Source: a virus
Virus record (IMG/VR): IMGVR_UViG_3300042301_005284
Location: 1 to 29,764 of that record
Reading direction: 5' to 3' (one strand)
Length of the DNA stretch: 29,764 nucleotides
The position numbers and the translations under genes are program-made. Below the pieces are notes generated by a model that ran no database searches, was not told the DNA's origin, and saw only the letters and a program-made list of their open reading frames with translations. How positions within the stretch are numbered: the stretch's first letter is position 1; each line of letters begins with the position of its first letter. Positions 8,185-15,369 of this stretch are shown piece by piece.

Positions 8185-9873
8185 ATGTCAAGTATTAATT
8201 CATTACTAGAAAGCGCAGCAGGTGGGTGGAAAAACCTACAGAATGACGCAGCTCGTATGTCCTCAAAATGGGGTAAAACGGGATTATTAGAAGGATTAGG
8301 AAGCGAAGTTGATAAAAACAACATGGCTATGATCCTTGAAAACCAAGCAAAACAATTAGTTGTTGAGCAATCAAACACACAAGTTGGAGGTTCAGGATTT
8401 ACAGCAGGTCAAGGTGAAACTTGGGCAGGTGTAGCTCTTCCATTGGTACGTAAAGTATTCGGTTCTTTATCAACTAAAGAATTCATGTCTGTACAACCAA
8501 TGAATTTACCATCTGGACTTGTATTCTTCTTAGATTTCCAATATGGTGATCCAGCAGGTAAAGTTGCTCCAAACGGTAATTTTGGCCCTGCAGGAGATGT
8601 TTACGGTGCTACCTCTTCAATGTACGGTAACACAAACCCAGCTAATGGTGCTGACCCATCTCAAGGTTTGTATGGTGCAGGTCGTTTTGCATACTCAATT
8701 AACCAATTCTCTGCATCTGTTACTAACGTAACTGTAGCTTCAAGTAGCTGGGCTGATTTCCAATATGCTGCTGAATATTCAGCTTCTGCAGTTACAGGAT
8801 TTACTAAAATTAACGTTCCTTTAACAAATGCTACTAATTACGATTCTAAAGGTGTTCGTGCATTCGTTATCGCTTCAGGTTCAGCTGTAACAGCTGCTGC
8901 TAATGCTCGTTTGTTACCTCAGTTCACTACAGTAACAAATAACACTGCATCATTTATCTTTAGTGGTTCTATCGGTTCAGCTGTAGGAACTCTTCCAGCT
9001 GCTGGAACAAATACATTGTTCTTCAACAGACAACCAACTGATAATACACGTGGTGATTTCGAAGATAATTCAGGTGCAGGTTACCCTAACGCTGAGTCTA
9101 CTTCAACAGATCAATTAGCTATTCCACAGATTAACATTAACATGAAATCTGAGGCTATCGTTGCTAAAACACGTAAATTGAAAGCACAATGGACACCAGA
9201 ATTCGCACAGGATTTGAACGCATACCAATCATTGGATGCTGAAGCTGAATTAACATCTATCATGTCTGAGTACATCGCATTAGAGATCGACTTAGAAAAC
9301 TTAGATATGTTGATCCAAGATGCTTCTGCTGCTGATGAGTACTGGAATGCTCAAAACAACCAATCATTGAATGCTGCTAAAACAGGATACGATAACTTGA
9401 ACTTCTACAACACTCAAGGTGCTTGGTTCCAAACATTGGGAACTAAATTCCAAAAAGTAAGTAACAAAATCCACCAGAAAACTCTTCGTGGAGGTGCTAA
9501 CTTCTTGGTATGTTCTCCAGCTGTAGGAACGATTCTTGAATCAATCCCAGGATATGCTTCATCTTCTGATGGTGATGTTACTAAAGCGTCTTACGCATTT
9601 GGTATCCAAAAAGCAGGTCAAATGAACAGCCGTTTCACAGTTTACAAAAACCCTTACATGACGGAAAACGTTATCTTGATGGGTTATAGAGGAGCTCAAT
9701 TCCTTGAAACTGGTGCTGTATTTGCTCCATATGTTCCATTAATCATGACACCTCTTGTGTACGATCCAAACACCTTCACACCACGTAAAGGTTTATTAAC
9801 TCGTTACGCTAAGAAAATGATCCGTCCGGAATTCTACGGTCGCGTATTCGTGTCTGGTTTGAACACTATCTAA
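8185..9873 (+). CDS. gp23: Major capsid protein (T4 gp23-like)
   Basis: This 562-aa protein forms the head lattice. The block FTAGQGETWAGVALPLVRKVF followed by SVQPMNLPSGLVFFLDFQYG (from about residue 72 to 120) matches the T4 gp23 segment with IAAGQ and VQPMNSPTGQVFALRAVYG. The N-terminal region before it corresponds to the cleaved delta domain. The best candidate gp21 cut by position is V-V-E61, with I-L-E52 as an alternative that fits the (I/L)xE rule better. Residues about 140-300 hold Ala/Ser/Thr/Gly-rich sequence, probably the insertion domain. The C-terminal P-domain includes FLVCSPAVGTILESI and PFYG-like RPEFYGRVFVSGL. The codon choice looks regular, as expected for an abundant protein. 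A terminator follows. Confidence 0.96.
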   Translation: MSSINSLLESAAGGWKNLQNDAARMSSKWGKTGLLEGLGSEVDKNNMAMILENQAKQLVVEQSNTQVGGSGFTAGQGETWAGVALPLVRKVFGSLSTKEFMSVQPMNLPSGLVFFLDFQYGDPAGKVAPNGNFGPAGDVYGATSSMYGNTNPANGADPSQGLYGAGRFAYSINQFSASVTNVTVASSSWADFQYAAEYSASAVTGFTKINVPLTNATNYDSKGVRAFVIASGSAVTAAANARLLPQFTTVTNNTASFIFSGSIGSAVGTLPAAGTNTLFFNRQPTDNTRGDFEDNSGAGYPNAESTSTDQLAIPQININMKSEAIVAKTRKLKAQWTPEFAQDLNAYQSLDAEAELTSIMSEYIALEIDLENLDMLIQDASAADEYWNAQNNQSLNAAKTGYDNLNFYNTQGAWFQTLGTKFQKVSNKIHQKTLRGGANFLVCSPAVGTILESIPGYASSSDGDVTKASYAFGIQKAGQMNSRFTVYKNPYMTENVILMGYRGAQFLETGAVFAPYVPLIMTPLVYDPNTFTPRKGLLTRYAKKMIRPEFYGRVFVSGLNTI

Positions 9874-9882
9874 TATTAGATA
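9867..9882. repeat. 16-bp perfect palindrome across the capsid stop codon
   Basis: TATCTAATATTAGATA is its own reverse complement and contains the TAA stop at 9871-9873. As RNA it could only form a weak A-U-rich hairpin, since there is no loop. It may be chance in A+T-rich DNA, and its function is unknown. Confidence 0.4.
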
Positions 9883-9898
9883 AAAACCGATTATAAAG

Positions 9899-9923
9899 AG
9901 CCGAACGAAAGTTCGGCTTTTTT
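9899..9923 (+). terminator. Intrinsic terminator after the major capsid gene
   Basis: A perfect 8-bp stem, AGCCGAAC and GTTCGGCT, closes a GAAA tetraloop (9907-9910) and is followed by T residues to 9923. GAAA is a stable GNRA loop. The hairpin ends the scaffold/capsid unit and would also protect the 3' end of the capsid mRNA. Confidence 0.93.
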
Positions 9924-9935
9924 AGTTCTCCCCCA

Positions 9936-9945
9936 ATATTTATTA
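9936..9945 (+). promoter_or_regulatory. Late-promoter-like element, variant ATATTTATTA
   Basis: One mismatch from the consensus ATATTTATAA. It lies between the capsid terminator and the PhoH start codon at 9960, so PhoH has its own likely promoter. Confidence 0.45.
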
Positions 9946-9959
9946 GCAAATATAGTTAT

Positions 9960-10658
9960 ATGAACGATTTTAATAGAACACCACAAGCACAAGAGGTTTT
10001 TAAAACAAAAAGAAAACCTAAAGGTCCAATCAAGTTTGAAATTCAATTAAATGAAGAACAGAAAAGGGCAAAAGAAAAAATCCTACACAATACTGTTACA
10101 GTATTAAAGGGTAAAGCAGGTTCCGGTAAATCGCTCTTAGCGGCTAACATAGCACTTGACTTATTATTTAGTAGAGAAATCGAAAAGATTATCATCACTC
10201 GACCAACTGTAGTAGCAGGACAAGACATTGGTTTCCTACCAGGAGACGTTAATGAAAAACTTGCTCCATTTACTGCTCCGGTATATGAAAACATGCATCG
10301 ATTATACAATAAAGAAAAAATCGAAAAATGTATTTCCGAAGGTGAAATCGAAATTGTACCGGTATCGTTTATGCGAGGTAGAAACTTCACTAATTGTTTA
10401 GTTGTAATTGATGAAGCACAAAACTTAACTGATACACAAATGGAGTTATTGTTGACTCGTATTTGCCATGGTTCAAAAATGATATTCTGTGGAGATGCTG
10501 CTCAAATTGACTTAAAAGACCGTAAAACATCAGGATTTGATGTAGTATGTAAACATATGAAAGACGTTCCTGGATTTGAAGTAATCACATTAGAGAAAAA
10601 TCACAGACACGAGATTGTAGAATTTATCCTAGACGTATACAAAAATCTTAGAGCGTAG
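9960..10658 (+). CDS. phoH: PhoH-family ATPase
   Basis: A 232-aa P-loop NTPase of the PhoH family. The Walker A motif is GKAGSGKS (residues 51-58). The Walker B motif lies in CLVVIDEAQNLT (about residues 146-157). Between them are the family blocks KIIITRPTVVAGQDIGFLPG and VPVSFMRGRNF. The length fits a single PhoH domain preceded by a short basic N-terminal extension. Cellular PhoH proteins have been linked to RNA metabolism and phosphate response, and phage copies are common, but their role is unresolved. It stands alone between the capsid terminator and the structural genes downstream, with its own promoter-like element. It is therefore the one likely non-structural enzyme, apart from the homing nuclease, in an otherwise structural block. 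Confidence 0.94.
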   Translation: MNDFNRTPQAQEVFKTKRKPKGPIKFEIQLNEEQKRAKEKILHNTVTVLKGKAGSGKSLLAANIALDLLFSREIEKIIITRPTVVAGQDIGFLPGDVNEKLAPFTAPVYENMHRLYNKEKIEKCISEGEIEIVPVSFMRGRNFTNCLVVIDEAQNLTDTQMELLLTRICHGSKMIFCGDAAQIDLKDRKTSGFDVVCKHMKDVPGFEVITLEKNHRHEIVEFILDVYKNLRA

Positions 10659-10681
10659 CATTGAAATATAAGGTTTTGTTA

Positions 10682-10691
10682 ATATTTATAA
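10682..10691 (+). promoter_or_regulatory. Late-promoter-like element ATATTTATAA
   Basis: Exact consensus copy, nine bases before the start codon at 10701. It would drive the 133-aa protein and the first giant fibre, which follow without a gap. Confidence 0.6.
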
Positions 10692-10700
10692 CAAAAATAA

Positions 10701-11102
10701 ATGGCTGCTGGAAGATATTCTTTTGTAATCGAACAAGGCGCTACTGTAGACTTTCAAGTAGCATATACAGACTCTAATGGAGCTCCTGTAAATTTAACGG
10801 GCTATCAAGCTAGAATGCAAATTAGACCTAGTGTAGGGTCAACTGAAACTTACATCACATTGTCTTCAAGTTTAGACCCGTGTGGAACCGGCTTAAACTT
10901 AAGTGGATCCAATTCGATCAACCCACCTACATCGGGTACCATTGGAGTATACATTTCCGCAGTGTCATCGTCTCAATTGAATTTTACTCAAGGTGTATAC
11001 GATTTAGAAATAGCATCGGGTAGTGGAAATTGTTATGTAGTAACAAGATTATTAGAAGGACAAGTACAATTATCCCCTAATGTAACCCTAGGTAGTTTCT
11101 AA
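10701..11102 (+). CDS. Small beta-rich virion protein, probable fibre-associated protein (133 aa)
   Basis: No named gene is recognised. The sequence RYSFVIEQGATVDFQVAYTD, then VNLTGYQARMQIRPS and GVYDLEIASG, alternates like a beta sandwich. It resembles the N-terminal baseplate/receptor-binding adaptor domains seen in many phages (BppU-like), where a polar Asp-Ser-Asn-Gly turn and an LTGY block recur. I base this on memory of the pattern, not on a search. There are two Cys residues, at about 55 and 113. The stop codon is followed immediately by the start of the 1402-aa fibre (taaATG), so the two products are probably made together. A role as an adaptor or attachment domain for the fibre is inference. 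Confidence 0.8.
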   Translation: MAAGRYSFVIEQGATVDFQVAYTDSNGAPVNLTGYQARMQIRPSVGSTETYITLSSSLDPCGTGLNLSGSNSINPPTSGTIGVYISAVSSSQLNFTQGVYDLEIASGSGNCYVVTRLLEGQVQLSPNVTLGSF

Positions 11103-14100
11103 ATGGCTAGTTCAATTAACATAAACCAAAACAATAATGATATAACCCTACAAGACAATAATAGGAGTATATCAATAACTGACAATAATTCAGGAACTAC
11201 TGTTAATGTAACTCAACCAGTTACCAATGTAGTTACTGTAGCTGCTATTGGACCACAAGGTCCTGTTGGACCTATACCAACATCAGGTTCATTTACAGGT
11301 TCATTTTCCGGATCATTTATAGGAAATTTAACGGGTACTGCTTCAAATGCTACAAGTGCTTCATATGCATTAACAGCATCTTATCTTGAAGGATATATAT
11401 CTCCATTCCCATACAGTGGATCAGCAGTTATAACAGGATCACTAACAGTATCCGGTTCTTCAACATTTACAAATATTGGCCCTGCTATATTTAGCGGATC
11501 CGTAAATGGGAATGGTGGATTTTCTGGTTCATTTAGTGGATCATTTCAGGGGAATGGATCAGGTTTAACTAATCTATCGGCATCAGCTATTGTGGGTTTA
11601 AATTTATCCCAAATTGCTGTTGGTAGTGTATCTGCTTCTGTATCTACAGGTACAGGATCATTCACAGTAACTTCAGGTTCAAGCACATTCATGTTTGTAT
11701 CTAGTTCTGGAAATGTTGGATTTGGAACTACTACACCTGCGTTTAAAGTGGATATAAGTGGAATTGGTAGAATAAATAACTTAACTATTGGAGATGGAAC
11801 ATATAGAGGAACATCTATTACTTTTTCATCACAAGCTGGAGGAGCAGAAAAAAAAGGCATTTACCTTGATTCAGGCGGTAAAATATATTACCAATCCACC
11901 ACAAATTTATTAGGTTTAGATAGCCCATATAATGGAGGTACACTTGCTTTATCATTAGAAGGAAACACAAATAGTGTTCAATTCCATAATATAAGTGGAA
12001 CGGTAGTAAGTAAAATTATATCAAGTACAGGTAACTTTCTAATCAACACAACTACAGATGCAGGCTATAAACTTGACGTTAATGGTACTGCGAGAATTAA
12101 TACTCTCAATATTGGATTAGGTGGAGGTCAACTTTCTACTAATACGGTATTAGGATTTAATGCATTGAATGCCAACACAAGTGGTAGTAATCTTACCGCA
12201 GTCGGAGCCTCAGCATTACAAAATAACACTACAGGAAATGAAAATACAGCTGTCGGTCGCGTTGCATTAGCAGGAAATTCCACCGGAAATTATAACACAG
12301 CAGTAGGATATAATACTTTAACCTCAGCGAATTCCAATAGTAATACAGCAGTAGGACAAGGAGCAGGACGACTTGTAACAGGTGCTGGTAATACAATTAT
12401 GGGACATAATGCCATGGATAGTGGTGGAGTAGCCGCGGGTAACGTTAGTATTGGATACTATTCATTATATGCTAGTACTGCTAGTAATAATACAGCCGTT
12501 GGATACCAATCAGGATATAGCAATACAAGTGGTGAAGTTGTTGCAGTTGGATATAAATCATTATTTAGTAATAGTACAGGTCTTGGAAATACAGCAGTAG
12601 GTTTCCAATCACAATTAAATACTAATACTGGTGGTTACAATACCGCTGTTGGTTCATTAACAATGCAATCCAACACCAACGGATCACAAAATAGTGCCTT
12701 CGGTCAAGCAGCATTGCAAAACAATACTACAGGTAATGATAACACCGGTATTGGTATGCAATCACTTTATAGCAATACATCCGGTGGTCAAAATACTAGT
12801 TTAGGCTTCTATTCCCTCAGATCAAACACTACAGGTTCATCTAATGTTGCTTTAGGTTATATGGCATTAAGATTTAATGATGCATCACAAAATACTGCAA
12901 TTGGATATGGAGCAGGATATGGAGGTATTGCCAATGTGTCAGGATCAAATAATATATTTATTGGATACAATTCAACAGGTGTATCCGTAGGTGAATCAAA
13001 TAGAACTTGGATAGGTAATTCATCAACTACATCAACTTGGTTAGCAGGTAATGTACTAATTGGTACAACTACAGACGCAGGTTATAAACTTGACGTTAAT
13101 GGTACTTTAAGAGTAGTAAACAATGCAAGATTCCAAAATGAAGTAGCTTTTTACAGTACTGACGGGAACAATAAATTTCGAATCCCTGGAAATTCAGGAT
13201 GGACTACTCAAATAAACTATGGTAGTTGGGGTACAGCCGCTATAAAATTTATAGATACTCCAAATGCTGGTATGTTACTTGGTAATACAACAAGTACTAC
13301 AAGTTTAGGGGCAATGTTAGATCTACAGGCAAACGATAAAGGATTATACTTTAATCGTGGCACTATTGCAACAATGCCTAATCTTACAGGAAATGCAGGT
13401 ATGCCTACATTCTCTATTTTATCCCCTGGTAGTGGGTATACGGATGGGTACTACACCGCAGTTACTGCAACAGGTAATTATTTCGGTAGTATGGGAGTAG
13501 CCATTACCGTTGCCAGTGGGGTAGTAACAGCCGTAAATTTGTGGGCTTATGGTACAAAAACCCAAGTAGGTGAAGTATTTACTGTAGCCACAGGTTCTCT
13601 CGGTGTTGGAGGTAGTGGATTTTCTTTTTCATTAACTTCACAAATCAACGCAAACCCAGGATTTACTTTTTATAATACAGCTAGTAATTCAGTTACTTAT
13701 TGGAATGGAACCAATTATGCGACCCCAGTTGTTTCTATGCTAGATCGGGTAAATATAGGTAGTTCAAGTGTTGCAGATAGAAGTGCCATATTACAGGTTA
13801 CTTCAACCACTCAAGGTTTTCTTCCTCCACGCACAAACACAACTGCCTCTATATCATCACCTGCCCAAGGTTTAATGATCTATTTAACCGGTTCAACCAA
13901 TGAAGGTTTATACTACTACAATAGTGGTTCAACACCGGGATGGCGTCGAGTAGCAGATACAACATTTGTAAGCGCTTCATTGAGCGGATCTGCCGGGTAT
14001 TTACCTGTATTCACAGGTGCAAATAGTGTATCAAGCAGTGTAATTTTCCAAAGTGGATCAAATGTTGGGATTGGTACTGCAACGCCAAATGCACCAATTC

Positions 14101-15311
14101 ACATCGTTTATAATCCTGCTCTAACAAATGGAATTAATATTGATGGTACTACAAATAGTTTAAATCATATTGCCTTCTTAAAAAGTGGTGCTGTATATGG
14201 TAGATTAGGCGTTAATGCATCAACAGGTGAATTTAGATGGGATAGTCCAAGTAGTTATTTCCCAACTATTTATTCAAGTGGTGTTGAAGCAATGCGTATT
14301 TCAACTAATCGAAATGTCCTTATAGGTACAACCACAGACTTAGCAAGACTTACAGTAAAAGGATCAGGTGCAACATCTGCTACAACTGCTTTACTTGTAC
14401 AAAATGCAAACGCGTCATCTTCCCTAGCCGTTTTAGACAATGGATATGTTGGTATCAATACAGGATCCGCCCAATATAATTTGGATGTAAATGGTACTGC
14501 GAGGGTGCAAGGTTCCTTATTAACTGATTTATTAACCTTATCAGCACCTGGAAGAACTATTGCTTTTAATTTAAGTTCAGTAGGTGGAACTTTTTCTAAT
14601 ATTAATGCTCCACAGCCTTTTGGAATTGTTTCTAGTGGGTTTGGTGGTATAGTCTTAATAGGTCCGTCCTCTACTACATCAGCGGCAGTAATGGGTGTTT
14701 ATTTAAATTCGGGAAATGCAATTCAAACCGAAGTAATTATCGGTACTCAAACTTCTAATGCTTCATCTATACTAAATCTAAATAGTACGGTGAGAGGCTT
14801 CCTTCCTCCACGCACAAACTTAACATCCAACATATCTACACCTGCCCAAGGTTTAATAACCTATTTAACAGGTTCAACCAACGAAGGTTTATACTATTAC
14901 AATAGTGGATCGTACCAAGGATGGACACGTTTATTAAATGATTCTGGATCACAATCAATCACAGGTTCATTAACAGTAACAAACAATTTAATATTATCCC
15001 AATCATCTTTCACCAATCAAAACACTGCATCTTTAGCATCCGGAACCCAAATAATATCTACAAATGCTACAGGATCATATACTTCAGCCTTCTATAACTA
15101 CACATTATCATCAGGTTCAAATGCTCGAGCTGGTCAAGTAATGAGTGTATGGAACGGCGGATCAATCCAATTTACCGATATCGCCACAACAGACATTGGT
15201 TCCACAACGGCCGTTGCTTTAACCACATCATTGAGCGGAGCAAATGTTATTTTATCAAGTACATTACCATCTTCAGGATGGACAGTTAAAACAGTGATTA
15301 ATTTAATATAG
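11103..15311 (+). CDS. Giant modular fibre protein 1 with YadA-like head repeats (1402 aa)
   Basis: Probable trimeric host-binding fibre or neck whisker. Residues 50-59 are a short collagen-like GPQGPVGPIP, followed by GSFTGSFSGSF repeats. A block reading FTVTSGSSTFMFVSSSGNVG lies near residue 185. YKLDVNGT cassettes occur near residues 322 and 661. Between about 347 and 640 there are many 14-15-residue YadA-like head repeats (NTAVGY / NNTTGNENTAVG type), which fold as left-handed beta rolls in trimeric adhesins. Two GFLPPRTN blocks followed by GLYYYNSGS lie near residues 905 and 1232 and are a direct duplication. I see no S74 endosialidase chaperone at the C-terminus. It abuts the 133-aa gene and lies two genes upstream of gp13, the position of the T4 whisker gene. 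Confidence 0.87.
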   Translation: MASSININQNNNDITLQDNNRSISITDNNSGTTVNVTQPVTNVVTVAAIGPQGPVGPIPTSGSFTGSFSGSFIGNLTGTASNATSASYALTASYLEGYISPFPYSGSAVITGSLTVSGSSTFTNIGPAIFSGSVNGNGGFSGSFSGSFQGNGSGLTNLSASAIVGLNLSQIAVGSVSASVSTGTGSFTVTSGSSTFMFVSSSGNVGFGTTTPAFKVDISGIGRINNLTIGDGTYRGTSITFSSQAGGAEKKGIYLDSGGKIYYQSTTNLLGLDSPYNGGTLALSLEGNTNSVQFHNISGTVVSKIISSTGNFLINTTTDAGYKLDVNGTARINTLNIGLGGGQLSTNTVLGFNALNANTSGSNLTAVGASALQNNTTGNENTAVGRVALAGNSTGNYNTAVGYNTLTSANSNSNTAVGQGAGRLVTGAGNTIMGHNAMDSGGVAAGNVSIGYYSLYASTASNNTAVGYQSGYSNTSGEVVAVGYKSLFSNSTGLGNTAVGFQSQLNTNTGGYNTAVGSLTMQSNTNGSQNSAFGQAALQNNTTGNDNTGIGMQSLYSNTSGGQNTSLGFYSLRSNTTGSSNVALGYMALRFNDASQNTAIGYGAGYGGIANVSGSNNIFIGYNSTGVSVGESNRTWIGNSSTTSTWLAGNVLIGTTTDAGYKLDVNGTLRVVNNARFQNEVAFYSTDGNNKFRIPGNSGWTTQINYGSWGTAAIKFIDTPNAGMLLGNTTSTTSLGAMLDLQANDKGLYFNRGTIATMPNLTGNAGMPTFSILSPGSGYTDGYYTAVTATGNYFGSMGVAITVASGVVTAVNLWAYGTKTQVGEVFTVATGSLGVGGSGFSFSLTSQINANPGFTFYNTASNSVTYWNGTNYATPVVSMLDRVNIGSSSVADRSAILQVTSTTQGFLPPRTNTTASISSPAQGLMIYLTGSTNEGLYYYNSGSTPGWRRVADTTFVSASLSGSAGYLPVFTGANSVSSSVIFQSGSNVGIGTATPNAPIHIVYNPALTNGINIDGTTNSLNHIAFLKSGAVYGRLGVNASTGEFRWDSPSSYFPTIYSSGVEAMRISTNRNVLIGTTTDLARLTVKGSGATSATTALLVQNANASSSLAVLDNGYVGINTGSAQYNLDVNGTARVQGSLLTDLLTLSAPGRTIAFNLSSVGGTFSNINAPQPFGIVSSGFGGIVLIGPSSTTSAAVMGVYLNSGNAIQTEVIIGTQTSNASSILNLNSTVRGFLPPRTNLTSNISTPAQGLITYLTGSTNEGLYYYNSGSYQGWTRLLNDSGSQSITGSLTVTNNLILSQSSFTNQNTASLASGTQIISTNATGSYTSAFYNYTLSSGSNARAGQVMSVWNGGSIQFTDIATTDIGSTTAVALTTSLSGANVILSSTLPSSGWTVKTVINLI
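12072..12087 (+). repeat. Shared fibre cassette CTTGACGTTAATGGTA, fibre 1 copy 1
   Basis: One of six exact copies of this 16-mer across the three fibre genes (others at 13089, 15877, 16903, 22490 and 23444; a variant is at 24361). It encodes the LDVNG core of the YKLDVNGT block. Identity extends upstream through the ACAGA(C/T)GCAGG sequence. Confidence 0.8.
13089..13104 (+). repeat. Shared fibre cassette, fibre 1 copy 2
   Basis: Exact copy of the 16-mer CTTGACGTTAATGGTA, encoding LDVNG directly after the YadA-like head region of fibre 1. Confidence 0.8.
13815..13927 (+). repeat. 113-bp direct repeat inside fibre 1, copy A
   Basis: This segment encodes the first GFLPPRTN...GLYYYNSG block. 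It aligns without gaps to 14796-14908, with scattered, partly synonymous differences. It represents an internal duplication of a carbohydrate-binding-like or structural module within one gene. Confidence 0.8.
14796..14908 (+). repeat. 113-bp direct repeat inside fibre 1, copy B
   Basis: Second copy of the block at 13815-13927, encoding GFLPPRTNLTSNIS and the GLYYYNSGS ending. Both copies end in a Tyr-rich strand. Confidence 0.8.
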
Positions 15312-15317
15312 TTATCT

Positions 15318-15327
15318 ATATTTATCA
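15318..15327 (+). promoter_or_regulatory. Late-promoter-like element, variant ATATTTATCA
   Basis: One mismatch from the consensus. It lies 42 bases before the start codon at 15370, the longest leader of the set. The same variant sequence also occurs inside the endonuclease gene (19648-19657), so a chance match is possible. Confidence 0.4.
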
Positions 15328-15369
15328 TCAAATACATACTATTAACATAATCTTGGATAGGGAAAAGAT

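Noticed and set aside
11250-11280. Collagen-like fibre domain in fibre 1
   Set aside because: Only about three Gly-x-y triplets (GPQGPVGPIP) are present. This is too short to call a collagen helix, so it is mentioned only as a short motif.
14940-15311. S74 endosialidase-type chaperone at the end of fibre 1
   Set aside because: The C-terminal 120 residues show beta-type Ser/Thr-rich sequence only; I do not see the Ser-Asp, Lys-rich helical pattern of S74 domains. The ends of fibres 2 and 3 likewise lack it.
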